A stretch of DNA of 64,000 bases from positions 148,270 through 212,269 of the forward strand of contig JAPJBO010000360.1 in the NCBI GenBank assembly GCA_030068145.1, in the 5' to 3' direction. A model generated the notes under the pieces. The model did no database searches and was not told where the DNA came from. It saw only the letters and a program-made list of their open reading frames with translations. This DNA is from Diplonema papillatum (Eukaryota; Euglenozoa; Diplonemea; Diplonemida; Diplonemidae). The translations under genes and the position numbers were made by a program. Shown here in pieces: positions 44,131-54,100 of this stretch. Each line of letters begins with the position of its first letter. Position 1 is the stretch's first letter.

Positions 44131-44574
44131 TTGCGTGAAAAATTGCGAGATCGAAAACTGGGGAGGTGTGGTCGATGTGCACTACCCCTCGGACTGAGTT
44201 GGGCAGGGTTGTTGGGAGCCTTGATGGGAATCATCTCCCCTGAGACAGCCGCGCCGTTGAAAAAGGATGAGAGGAGCAGCGCGCACCCAACTGGAACTGT
44301 ACGCACTGTCCAGCCCCTTTCCCCTGAGACTTTTGTTGAGGAAAAGCGTCTACAAAATGAGAAGAAACGGAGGCAAGAGAGACGCTCTGTGAGTGGTGTC
44401 GTGCCAAATTCACAACAGTGGAACACACTCTACAATGGCGACGTGAGCGGGGAGCGGGGAACCCTGGGCAGAAGCGGCCACCTGACTGTTGCTACTACTT
44501 CCAGTCGGTCCGAGCTTGCCTGCCACTTCCCAACACGCTTCGGCACGGAGGCTTTGCCCAAGCAGGGATCTTGA
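44131..44574 (+). CDS. protein-like open frame inside element D, unidentified
   Basis: 147 codons, with a charged segment EEKRLQNEKKRRQERRS in the middle. No membrane segment beyond a short Gly/Ala/Leu stretch near residue 25. It could be an exon of an element-encoded protein together with 44616-44915. Confidence 0.3.
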   Translation: MREKLRDRKLGRCGRCALPLGLSWAGLLGALMGIISPETAAPLKKDERSSAHPTGTVRTVQPLSPETFVEEKRLQNEKKRRQERRSVSGVVPNSQQWNTLYNGDVSGERGTLGRSGHLTVATTSSRSELACHFPTRFGTEALPKQGS

Positions 44575-44615
44575 CATTGTTGTTGCCGCAGTAAGGAGTT
44601 CCACACAGCCCATCA

Positions 44616-44915
44616 ATGAAACACTCGGGCTCGACCATAATAGTCAGTGTGAGGTTTCGTAAACATGAAAAAGCGGACGAGGCAGCAGGAAGAGTGCTGA
44701 ACGGACGAAGCGTCTTTGACGTGGATCGGTCTACCATGATGCAGGCCTCCAATATGTATGCGCCCAAGATGCCGCCGGTGGAAGAGATCGGCAGGTTTGC
44801 ACGGGGGACCCTCGAGCATCAGAGGAACCGCAGACTCCAAGAGCGACTAAACGCGCCCCAGAGCAGCATCAAGACGCTGCACCAACTCCGGAGGTCCAGC
44901 GGAGCAATGCGCTAG
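44616..44915 (+). CDS. protein-like open frame inside element D, unidentified
   Basis: 99 codons with natural composition: FRKHEKADEAAGRVLNGRSV, STMMQASNMYAPKMPPVEEI, EHQRNRRLQERLNAPQSSI. The VLNGR stretch also appears in the R220-related repeats at 42666 and 60733 (GTGCTGAACGGACG). Likely part of an element protein or a captured exon. Confidence 0.35.
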   Translation: MKHSGSTIIVSVRFRKHEKADEAAGRVLNGRSVFDVDRSTMMQASNMYAPKMPPVEEIGRFARGTLEHQRNRRLQERLNAPQSSIKTLHQLRRSSGAMR

Positions 44916-45420
44916 TGAGGCAATCGATTCTACAAAACGGCACAACGGAGATGTGGTTTAGGAGGGTGCAACGAAAAGGCCACCTCTCAACACATTCTGA
45001 CAGCGGGCGACACAGCGCACCTTGGATGGTTTCAGCCGGAGGCGGACCAAAGGCCGGTGTTCGGGCATCCACCCGAATGCAGGCCCTGGACGCCTATGCG
45101 AAGGGAACCACGCGGTAATCCGGAGTGGGGCTCTACGCGTGCCAGCTGCCCGGGAGACAAGTGCGCTGAAAGGGCAACATGGGCCCTACAAGCATAGGAA
45201 GAAGGTGAGAACGCAAGCACGGCAGCGGCAGCAACACCCCAAGAATCAACGACAATAAAATGAAGCAGAAGGCACACTGCGTTCGTTCCCAACACCCCGA
45301 CCCGACCAAGCAACCACCAAACCCCAAGAAGTACTAATCTCACAGCAACAGCCCAAACAACTTCCCCTAGCACCCTCGTGTGACAAGAATTCTCCAGTCC
45401 TCGAAACCCCCCGTGGAGGA

Positions 45421-45520
45421 AAGGAAATATGTTGGACCGAAAATATGTTGGACCGGACAAAAGTTGGACCGCGGACGACCAAGGCAACTGGACCATTTTG
45501 TCCGGTCCAACATATTTCCG
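45421..45520. mobile_element. 100-bp palindromic element (MITE-like)
   Basis: GGAAATATGTTGGACCG at the left and CGGTCCAACATATTTCC at the right, with inner GGACAAAAGTTGGACC and its partner. A related fold occurs at 46268-46352. Confidence 0.7.
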
Positions 45521-45525
45521 TTTAC

Positions 45526-45735
45526 CATGCAGGGTCAAAACCTTGTGTCTTTTTGGAAATGGCCAAAAAAAAATTTCCGGAAAAAAATTGGGTTTTCTTG
45601 AATTTAAAAATTTTGGAACAAAAACTGCGGCAATTTTTGAGGAAGTTGAGCAATTTTTTTTTTTCCAAAATTTTTTTTGGGGGCCACGGCTCCGCGGGAG
45701 CGTTTTAAAAAGACACAAGGTTTTGACCCTGCATG
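45526..45735. mobile_element. 210-bp MITE with TTAC target duplication
   Basis: Inverted ends CATGCAGGGTCAAAACCTTG and its complement at the right end, continuing about 40 bp. Flanked by TTAC at 45522-45525 and 45736-45739. The uninterrupted site (TTTCCGTTTACGGTATTTGC) is present at 46346-46365, which confirms the borders. Truncated copies are inside both MULE arms. Confidence 0.9.
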
Positions 45736-46267
45736 TTACGGTATTTGCCTTTCAGAGTTGACCGCCAGGCGCGTATCCACTTAGGCGGGGTTGGGTCGAT
45801 GGGCATGAGGTAAAAAAATGTCCCTTGACAAATGGGTAGTCAGGCGCGAGAGATGCGTTGGGTTTCTTCTTGAGCGTACCAAGATCGTCGTTTATTGGCG
45901 GCTCATACTTTTTCCTTCAACCTCGAGCCACTTCGTTTGCACTCTGCATTTTTGCGTTTGCACTCTACCAAAGCAATGGGACAGACGGTGGACGCATCTT
46001 GGTCCACCTTCGGCACTGACCAACCGCAACCGGTCGCGATCAAACATCCTTCCACGCAAGGAAGATCTTGTGATTCCACCACAGGGCTATGGCGACCAAT
46101 GGCTGGACCATGGCCAGGGTGCTTCGTTGCGAGTTGCTGGAGGGAACTCAGCGGGTTACGCAGCGCCGCGCACTGTTCGGGAACTCCTGGCGGCGGACCC
46201 ATGCGCGACTACGGAGTGGAGCGAGTGCTGGTCAGCCGCAAAACTGCACGAAGTACACAGAACCCCC

Positions 46268-46352
46268 CGAAAAAAGTTGGCCGGACAAAAGTTGGACCAC
46301 CAGAGCCCAAAATAGGTGAGTTGGACCTTTTTGTCCGGTCCAACTTATTTCC
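46268..46352. mobile_element. short palindromic element related to 45421-45520
   Basis: GGACAAAAGTTGGACCACC and TTTTTGTCCGGTCCAAC pair across an AT-balanced centre. It is followed by the empty site for the 210-bp MITE. Confidence 0.6.
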
Positions 46353-47023
46353 GTTTACGGTATTTGCCTTTCAGAGTTGACCGCACTGTTGCCCACGACT
46401 CAGTCCAAAAAATGGATGCCAAGCCTGTCCGGCATAAGACGCACGCAGGCAGAGATATTCGTAACCTCCTGGGCCAAACGCAAGATACCAGAGCGTCTTT
46501 TGCCGTGCAACTCTATTTCTGGTACCAGGACGTACCTGTGCACGACTCTGCTCTGAGAGGACAAGGACGCCTCCTCCCTCGCGGTCCGTCTCTTCCGATG
46601 TTATTGTCCTGTGTTCCCACCGCATCGAGCCACAGGGGGGTCGGGTTCGAGTGTTCACGTTTGCCTTGGAGTGGGGGAAACCTGGATTGACGCGGTCTGC
46701 CTACGCGCGGGGCTCTCAAGCACTGGGTTGTCACTTTGCTCTGCTCTCCCAGCCCCATTTTGACGAGTTAGGTGAAAAAGAAGCCGGTTCTTCTGAATGT
46801 GTGCTTCACTTGCCACAGTTTCTTCTTGTTTCACCCCAAAACACCTGCCAAAACACCTGAAATCACTTGTAAATTTTACTAGTGCACTTGTAAATTTTAC
46901 AAGTGCACTTGTAAATTTTACAAGTGCACTTGTAAAATTTACTAGTGGCACTTGTAAACCATTTTCACTTGTAAAACCACTAGTAAATTTACTAGTGAAA
47001 GCCTTTACTACTGCACCGTGTAC

Positions 47024-48249
47024 GATTGCCAAAGGGGGGGGGGGGGGGTTTTGGGCAGATGTTTTATGGCATAGTAAGATACTGGGCATGTGGGGTATGG
47101 GACCCATATCCCCCCAGAAACCATTTTTTCGGGCCGGTTTTGGGGCCAAATGCCCTCGGAGAGCCTTTTTCTGAGCGCAAAACTCTGTTTCTGTGGGTTT
47201 CGAGGCCCCGCACGGTGCACTCCAGCATCGTGTGGGGGTGTTAACTGTGCGGCCAAAGTGTCGGGCGTGGGCACACCTGCTAGATCCAGTGTGCCACACC
47301 CGCAAATCCAGCGTGAAATCCACTGACACCCAAAAATCCAGTGCGGAATCCAGTGTGACACCCGCAAATCCAGTGTGAAACCCACTGTACACCAGCTAAA
47401 ACAGTTCCCCAAGTTGGATCGAGTCACCTGTCGTCCAACGCAAATCAATCATCAAGGAGGCGAGGCCCCTGGTTGTTAAAAAAGCTGACCCCAGGTTCTT
47501 CTGGCAGTAGAAATCGGCCTGTCGGATCGAAAGAAGTGAGTTTGCTGCTGGTAACCTCACGAAGGCGATAGTTAATCGTGTTCCCTTCTGCAGGTGTCGC
47601 ACACGTCCGGCCAGGTGTTCGAACCGGGCACCACGTAGCTGGCGGTACTTAGTTGGCCTTCTTCGTCCACCAGCCTGTGCTAGAAGGATTTGTGCGACGA
47701 ACGTCTTGTGCACGACAGCTTTTCCGTGACCCACGACGTCGGTGGTTGCCTCCACGAGATCGTCGAATGCCTGCTGCCTCATGGGTCACCTTTGTCGGTC
47801 GCCCTCTGTACAGAGACCCCGGGCGCAATCGGGTCAACTCCTGCAGCTTTCATCAGAAAGGCTCTCGTCGCTCTAAAATGTCTCCGCATGGAGCCCTGTG
47901 ACCTATCGTACTTCGTGTGCGTCTTGCCTTGCAAATTTTTGAGCCAATTCTTCGAACGAAACGCATTTACGAGTCACGCATTCTGAGAACAGAGTTAAGT
48001 TCCTGTTCTGGGTGGGTGCTGCCGCCGTAGCCATTGTACGGTCGTAACCCTACCTGGGGCCTCAAAGTCCACAACAACTGAGTTTTGCGCTCAGAAAAAG
48101 GTTCTCCGAGGGCATTGGACCCCAAAATTGGCCCGAAAACATGGTTTCTGGGGGGTTATGGGTCCTATACCCCACATGCCCAGTATCTGACTATACCAGA
48201 AAACATCTGCCCAAACCCCCCCCCCCCCCCCCCCCCCTTTTTGGCATCG
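47024..48249. mobile_element. inverted-repeat element E
   Basis: Ends GATTGCCAAA plus a G-run, and the complement (C-run TTTTTGGCATC). Arms of about 155 bp (47024-47182 and 48079-48249) match well, for example GATACTGGGCATGTGGGGTA and TTTTTCTGAGCGCAAAACTC. A tandem array of AAATCCAGTGTGAAACCCAC words lies at 47280-47395. Its left end touches the right end of D with no intervening base. Confidence 0.85.
47396..47782 (-). CDS. protein-like open frame inside element E, unidentified
   Basis: 128 codons on the minus strand (FDDLVEATTDVVGHGKAVVH, RTRLTIAFVR-like stretches, LPAANSLLSIRQADFYCQKN). Composition is plausible but not decisive, and the opposite strand is also partly open. No domain recognised. 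Confidence 0.25.
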   Translation of the reverse strand: MRQQAFDDLVEATTDVVGHGKAVVHKTFVAQILLAQAGGRRRPTKYRQLRGARFEHLAGRVRHLQKGTRLTIAFVRLPAANSLLSIRQADFYCQKNLGSAFLTTRGLASLMIDLRWTTGDSIQLGELF

Positions 48250-48359
48250 TCTCATATGGACAGCGCGGGCGCACCAGCTAGCTCTGGCCCCACCCAGCTC
48301 AGTCCAATACGGCAGTCACACTCTTCGTAACCCGGAGTTACAAGCTTCCACAAAGGCAC

Positions 48360-48551
48360 TACTACTTGGTGTCGGTCACAATCATTTAACACGAAGGGTC
48401 ACACGGAGACCCTAAAACCTCGAAATCTCAAACGAACTTTATCTCTAAACACTCCCCAGCCCACACAGGAAGGAGGACACCTCTTCCGAAACCTCTCTTC
48501 TCCCTCCCCGTTTCCCGGCACCTCGAAACAAGAACACACACACACGACAAC
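48360..48551 (+). promoter_or_regulatory. probable promoter and leader of the helicase gene, built from R200
   Basis: 48395-48450 is the terminal part of an R200 repeat (GGTCACACGGAGACCCTAAA, CTTTATCTCTAAACAC). It is followed by a 100-bp leader (CCCACACAGGAAGGAGGACA) running to the ATG. The same arrangement precedes the copied start at 43755. No TATA box is evident. Confidence 0.5.
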
Positions 48552-50912
48552 ATGTACCAAGCAAACGGAAACGATCGCTGGAACCAGCCCGCACCCCAGC
48601 TGCAGCAGCAGCAGCAGCACCAGCCGCTCACGACGCCGACTGGCTGGGGTGTCCAGCCGCAGCAGCAGCAGCAGCAGCCGCCGCCGCAGCAGCAGCTGCA
48701 GCAGATGCAGCAGCAGCTGCACCAGCAGCTGCCGCAAGGGGGCTCGTACCAGGGCGGGGGTTCCTACGGGATGGGCGGCGGCGCGGGCGACGCGTGGAAG
48801 CCGAGCCCGGCGAAGGAGTGGAACGCGGCGCCGCCCGCGGCCCGCGAGCCCCTTCAGCAGCCGGCGGCGGCGTACGGCGGCGGGTTGCCCTCCGGGGGCG
48901 GCGGCAAGGGCGCCTACCAGCCGGCTGGCGGCAACGGCTTCGCGAACAGCAACGGCAACAGCAACTCCAACGGCGCTGCCAACGGGAACGGCAGCGCATA
49001 CGGTGGCTTCAACGCGAGCGACGCGCCGATCCTCGGGCAGGGAGGGTACGGGCAGGGCCCCGACGCCGGCACCGGGAAGAAAGGGAAAGGCGGGAAAAAG
49101 GGCGGAAAGGGCTTCAAAGGCGCGAAGGGCGGCGACGGCGGCTTCAAGGGGGGCGACGGCGGCTTCAAGGGAGGCGACGGCGGCTTCAAGGGCGGGAAGC
49201 CCGGCTACGGCGGCGGCTTCAACCAGGACCGCGAGCAGCCGGAGGCGGGCGGCCGCGCGTACGGTGGGGGCGACGACGCGGTGCCTCCCGCCTCGCTTTC
49301 GACTTCGGGGTACCCGCCGCCGGCGCGCGCGAACCCGAATTCGAGGACCACGTCGACGACGATGTCGCAAATCACGACCGAGCGGTTTGCTGACCTTCCC
49401 ATCGACCCGACGCAGAAGCAAGCCCTGTCCGACGTCCTCTGCTACGAGTACATGACGCAGGTGCAAGCCAAAACCATCAACGTCTCCCTCTCTGGCTCGG
49501 ACCTCCTCGCGAAGGCCAAGACCGGCACGGGGAAGACCCTCGCCTTCCTCATCCCGTCCCTCGAGCGCACCCTCCAAGTCCCGTTCCACCAGCGCCGGAA
49601 CTGCGTGTCGGTGCTGGTCGTCAGCCCGACGAGAGAGCTTGCGTGCCAGATCGACGCGGAGGCAGACCAGCTCATCAAGTTCACCGGGCTGTCGCATCTG
49701 GTCGTCTACGGCGGGTACAAGATCTACAACGACCTGTCGGCCATGCGCCAGCGGGTGCCCGATCTGCTGGTGGGAACCCCGGGGAGGTTGAACGACCATC
49801 TCGCGAAGAAGGGACTGGCCAGCAAGGCGTCGCGGCTGCTGTGCCTGATCCTCGACGAGGCGGACCAGCTGCTGGAGATGGGGTTCCGCCCGGACATCAC
49901 GCTGATGCTCAGCTTGCTCCCGCCGCGGGAGAGCCGGCAGACGCTGCTGTTCAGCGCCACGATGCCGGACAACGTCATGTCCATCGCTCGCGTCGCCCTC
50001 CGGCAGAACTTCGCGCACATCGACTGCGTCGGGAAGGAGTCCGACACACACCAGCACGTGCCGCAGTCCTTCTTGATCCACCCCATCGAGACGCAGATCG
50101 CGGAGTTGATGCAGGTCATCAACGAGGGCATGCAGGAGGACCCGGAGTACAAAATGCTCGTCTTCTTCACAACCGCCCGCGTCACGCAGTTCTTCGCCGA
50201 GTTGTTCAACAAGATGAACTACAGCGTGCTCGAAATGCACTCGAGAAAGACGCAAGCCGTGCGGACGCAGACCTCCGACTGCTTCCGGGACAGCACGAAA
50301 GTGATCATGTTCACGTCCGACGTGACTGCCCGGGGAATGGACTACCCCGATGTTTCCAAGGTGATCCAGGTGGGCCTTCCGGCGGACAAGCAGCAGTACG
50401 TGCACAGGCTCGGGAGGACGGCACGTGCCGGCAAGTCGGGCAACGGCGTGCTCCTCCTCAGCGACTTCGAAGAGATCTTCGTCAGGGACCTCGGCGACCA
50501 GCAAATGCAGGCGCGCGTGGCGTCGCCGCGGCAGACGCTGGACCGGTACCAGCAGCTGATCGACCGCACGATGTCCCGCCTGCCCTTCTCGACGAGGGCC
50601 GCCGCGTACCAGGCCTGGCTGGGCTTCTACAACTCGAACCTCAAAAAGCTGCGCTGGAGCCGAGAGAAGGTCGTTGAGGTCGCGAACCATTGGATCACGT
50701 CGTGCTGCCAGCTGAGCGAGCCGCCGGCTCTCCTCGCCAAGACCGTCGCCAAAATGCAGCTGTCCGGCGTCCCGGGCATCATCACCGAGCGCTCCAGAGG
50801 CGGGCACAAGGGAGGCGGCGACTTCGGCGGCAAAGGCGGCTTCTCCGGCGGCGGGAAAGGCGGCGGCAAGGGCGGCAAAGGAGGCGGCAAGGGCGGCAAA
50901 AAGGGGTGGTGA
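48552..50912 (+). CDS. DEAD-box RNA helicase of the Mss116/RH26 type, with Gln- and Gly-rich N-terminus
   Basis: An intronless frame of 786 residues from ATG 48552. Residues 1-70 are Gln-rich; 70-250 are Gly/Lys-rich, with four copies of GGDGGFKG at 193-215. The helicase core has the Q motif (about 279-307), motif I AKTGTGKT (322-329), PTRELA (359-364), TPGR (409-412), DEAD (435-438), SAT (468-470), motif V region (TSDVTARGMDYPDV, 588-601) and motif VI HRLGRTARAG (618-627). The C-terminal extension (YQAWLGFYNSN at 686-696, ANHWITSCCQL, LSGVPGI) resembles Mss116, CYT-19 and plant RH25/26/31, which remodel structured RNA, often group I and II introns in organelles. It ends in a GGK-rich tail (750-786) that may bind RNA. 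No obvious organelle-targeting peptide is seen. All catalytic motifs are intact. Confidence 0.95.
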   Translation: MYQANGNDRWNQPAPQLQQQQQHQPLTTPTGWGVQPQQQQQQPPPQQQLQQMQQQLHQQLPQGGSYQGGGSYGMGGGAGDAWKPSPAKEWNAAPPAAREPLQQPAAAYGGGLPSGGGGKGAYQPAGGNGFANSNGNSNSNGAANGNGSAYGGFNASDAPILGQGGYGQGPDAGTGKKGKGGKKGGKGFKGAKGGDGGFKGGDGGFKGGDGGFKGGKPGYGGGFNQDREQPEAGGRAYGGGDDAVPPASLSTSGYPPPARANPNSRTTSTTMSQITTERFADLPIDPTQKQALSDVLCYEYMTQVQAKTINVSLSGSDLLAKAKTGTGKTLAFLIPSLERTLQVPFHQRRNCVSVLVVSPTRELACQIDAEADQLIKFTGLSHLVVYGGYKIYNDLSAMRQRVPDLLVGTPGRLNDHLAKKGLASKASRLLCLILDEADQLLEMGFRPDITLMLSLLPPRESRQTLLFSATMPDNVMSIARVALRQNFAHIDCVGKESDTHQHVPQSFLIHPIETQIAELMQVINEGMQEDPEYKMLVFFTTARVTQFFAELFNKMNYSVLEMHSRKTQAVRTQTSDCFRDSTKVIMFTSDVTARGMDYPDVSKVIQVGLPADKQQYVHRLGRTARAGKSGNGVLLLSDFEEIFVRDLGDQQMQARVASPRQTLDRYQQLIDRTMSRLPFSTRAAAYQAWLGFYNSNLKKLRWSREKVVEVANHWITSCCQLSEPPALLAKTVAKMQLSGVPGIITERSRGGHKGGGDFGGKGGFSGGGKGGGKGGKGGGKGGKKGW

Positions 50913-51180
50913 AACCAGTGGTTGGCCGTTACTACGTCATTTACTAAGTGATCTTGACTCGTAAGAATTCTTACTTACGTAACATGACTAGTGCCCACTA
51001 GTCATTTTTACTTGTGCAACTAGTGCATTTTGTGGAGGAATCCCTTCATGAGGGTTCTTTTCCTTTTCCAAGAAAGTGGACTCATTCGCTGATGAAAATC
51101 TTAAAAATGCACTAGTCACACTGGTCATTTTTTGCTAGTAAGAATCTTACTACGAATATTACTGGTAAGAACACTGTTTT
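50913..51180. repeat. decayed ACTAGT-word repeats after the helicase gene
   Basis: Scattered CACTAGTCAT and TTACTAGTAAG-type words (50985-51020, 51105-51170) like the arms of element C, probably an old solo or truncated element. Confidence 0.55.
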
Positions 51181-51401
51181 CCCAATGATGCTCCCCCCCG
51201 CCCCCGGCGTTGGCATTGAGCTGAGCGAGGAATGTCGCAAAAGTATTGTTCTTGAAAGTGTCTGATACAGCAGGGAATATTTGACTGGGCCTCTTGTTTG
51301 TGCTAACCACGATTACGGGACTCGGAGACCTACCATAACCTGAAGCAGGACCGACCCCCCTTTGCATGATAGAAAGCGACTAAAAACACCTTTCGTTTTT
51401 T

Positions 51402-51577
51402 GTATAAGCATCTGCTTTGTAGGAAATACTTAGGAGACTGCCAGTTGCGAAATATCAAAGGCCGATGACTCCCCACTAGCGCAACAGTATTCCAACACCC
51501 AAGGAGGTAAATGTGCTGTAGCCCACACGAAACACAGGTAAACCTGGGTTAAGTGTTCAACAAAAAAGACCCAATTT
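51402..51577 (+). repeat. dispersed repeat R220, copy 6 (3' truncated)
   Basis: Starts GTATAAGCATCTGCTTTG, carries the insertion seen in copy 4 (CCCCACTAGCGCAACAGTA), and ends near GACCCAATTTGCC. A second fragment, CACCTGCTTCGTAGG, follows at 51617. Confidence 0.75.
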
Positions 51578-53331
51578 GCCAGGAGCTGCGACTCAACTAT
51601 TTCCCTTCTGACCAAGCACCTGCTTCGTAGGAAATCGCAGCAGAGGGAGGGAAATCAAGGGTCACCCAGTGCCACGCTTTCGTGGTGGCGCACCTCGCGC
51701 CGATTGCAAACATTGTTTGGGACGGGACAATAAAAAAAGTACCACGGCACTCATGCTGCGCAGGGCCTACCGTATATGTGGAGAATTGGCCGAAACCACC
51801 ACAAAAGAGCCTCGGTACTCTTTCCTTCTGTCACCACCACCTTCCTATCACCCGGCGACTCTAAAACCCCGGAATTTCAAGCGTACGTTCTTTCACGCTA
51901 CGCACAAAGTAAACGCAGAAAGGCAGCTATCGCAGGACTCTCTGCCGGTGAAGAGTCTGCTCCGCGCATGGAAATGCGCAGCTGGCAATCACTACCACGA
52001 ACTGTAACAAAAAGAAGACGATGTACAAGATGATTACCCCGATTGGGGGAGGGGGGGTTTAAAGTTGAAAAAACGCCGAAAACACAAAACACACACGCGT
52101 GACCGAACGAAGAGTGGAGAAAGTAATTCTGCAATCAACCCCATCAACGACACTCCTCACACACACACGCTCTCACCCACACACACACACACACACACAC
52201 GCCCGTACCAGCTCCCTTCGCTCTCATCACTTTCCCTTCTTCCTTCCTCTCCCCCCACACCGTAACCTCCGTTTTACAAGAACTGTATCTCCGTCGCTTC
52301 TAAGCGTTTTCTGCTTTCCCTGCTGTTTTTGTTTGTTTTTTTGTTTTCATAATAAGCACCTCTCTTTCGTAGGAAAATACGCGAGGAGGCCGCCGGTTTG
52401 CGAATCAGAAAAAGAGAAAGATGAGAATGTGCTCGAGGCCCGCTCGATACACGGGGGTTTGGTAGTGTACGCGTTCCAACAGAAAATTCAAAGAGAATTT
52501 CTTCTTGGTGTCGGTCGCAACACTTACAAACTTGGCTAGCCGTAGTTAAAGTGTATAATCATACCTACATCCCTCATACTACCCGCCTCACAGCCTCAAT
52601 GGTCCACCGGAGACCCTAAACCACCGAACCTCTAAACCACAATAAACGCTTGAAAAGATTGCATTACTCACAATGAAAATGGACACTGAAGAAACAACAT
52701 TAGCCCTTACTCGCTGCTAAGAGAACCTCGCTTTTTGAGGTCATCCGAGACCCTTAGATCCCGGAATCTCAAGCGAACTCGAACTCTAGAAAACGACCCA
52801 GGAGCAGTTGTTTTGTCACTCACCCCGGCCTGCGACGAGCTGCGACCTGCCGAGACTCAGCTGTCCTGTCTGCATCGGCACGAATACCACCGGCACTACA
52901 CTGATGATGGTCCGCCTTCTGTGCTGTGTATGTCCGCGGCTCAAAGGACCGAAAACACGCCGCAGATAGGGACCCGTGCGGGTGTTGAGCATCCGACCAT
53001 TTCGAAGCACGTTCTTGAAACAAGCATCGGGCGGCCCCTCCGAGTGTTTTTGTTCCGCATTTACTTTCTCTCATCCCCTCCATAAAGAAGACAACACCCC
53101 CCCCCCACTTCCTGTTGCGATCCGCTTTGGGACGGAGGATATTTCGGCGCACCACGAACAAGGGCGAAGGAAGGGGTCTACGTAGCAATGGTGTGCCTGT
53201 CGGTACTTACAGCCATCCAGGTAGAGCGCACCGCGAAGACGCAAGCGGCGTCGAACCGTAGGCCAGCAGGTTGTTGCGTTTCGGAATCATCAACGGAAAG
53301 CAAACTGCGAAAGCTAAACACAGAGTAACCT
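51578..53331. other. no gene seen; repeats
   Basis: Contains an R200-like end at 51850-51890, a CA microsatellite at 52150-52200, a diverged R220 start at 52349, R200 copy 4 at 52503-52800 and R130 copy 2 at 52845-53030. Short open frames are not convincing. Confidence 0.5.
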
Positions 53332-53392
53332 AAACGCGTGTAATTGAGACACCCCGCCCTCAGCTGCAAAAGTGTCTCAATTACAAGCGTTT
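53332..53392. repeat. hairpin: 21-bp inverted repeat, 19-bp spacer
   Basis: Left arm AAACGCGTGTAATTGAGACA plus C pairs with GTGTCTCAATTACAAGCGTT plus T, one mismatch. A third related word, GTCTCGATTACACG, follows at 53400. Confidence 0.8.
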
Positions 53393-54100
53393 TCTGCTGT
53401 CTCGATTACACGGGGGAGGGTAGGTACCAGAAGAAAAAGCAGGAACGGTTCCGCCCCGAACGGAGAACGCCGTAACGTTGCAAACCCGCCCCCCTTAGTT
53501 TGTAGTGCATGCAAAATCCATGTGGTTCACGTGCTACAAAGGAGCTCAAGAGCCTTCGACGTCCATCGCCACCGACGAGCGTTCGTGGCGTGCGGAGCTA
53601 TTTTGAGCCGGTCCGTCCCTATCTCTTGAACCTGCATCGAAGTGCCTGCCGCTGTTAATCACAGTGAATCACGATCCACCACGGTCTATCAGGTCCATCT
53701 CTAGTCCCTAGAGCTGCATCGAATTGCCCGGTGCTGTATTCTTCGGTCTATCACGGTCTATCAAGCGGATGGACCGGCTCATATTTGCAGACATCGCGCG
53801 TCGTACCTCACAAAGGATTTGGCCCTCGCTTCGAAGATGTCAGTCGGAGACTGTAAAACACCGGATTATCAAAAACAAGCGGATCGCACCAGGTCTCCGT
53901 ACCCCCTCCCCCTCCTTGGTGATCCCTCTTGAGAAGTAGCGCGGGAACTTTGTGCTGACTTCAAACTGCTGAAGGCACCGATTGGTAGAAGAACGAAGAA
54001 GGAGGAAGGGGAGGAGAAGCAAAACCGAAACCGAAAAATGAGCAAAAAAAAAAAAAAAGAAAGAGTATCAACACAAATCAGGCGTTTTTTAACCACCCCC

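Larger units (their letters stand above)
43916..47023. mobile_element. inverted-repeat element D
   Basis: Outer ends are a perfect 20-bp inverted repeat, GTACACGGTGCAGTAGTAAA at 43916 and its complement ending at 47023. Arms of about 185 bp (43916-44102 and 46843-47023) are arrays of GTAAATTTTACTAGTGCAC words and end inward at AACACCTGAAATCAC / complement. Length 3108 bp. It holds smaller insertions at 45421 and 45526. No transposase was recognised. The last base is directly followed by element E. Confidence 0.85.

Noticed and set aside
48399-50807. 802-codon minus-strand frame opposite the helicase
   Set aside because: Shadow of the GC-rich helicase gene; Arg/His/Leu-rich with no domain.
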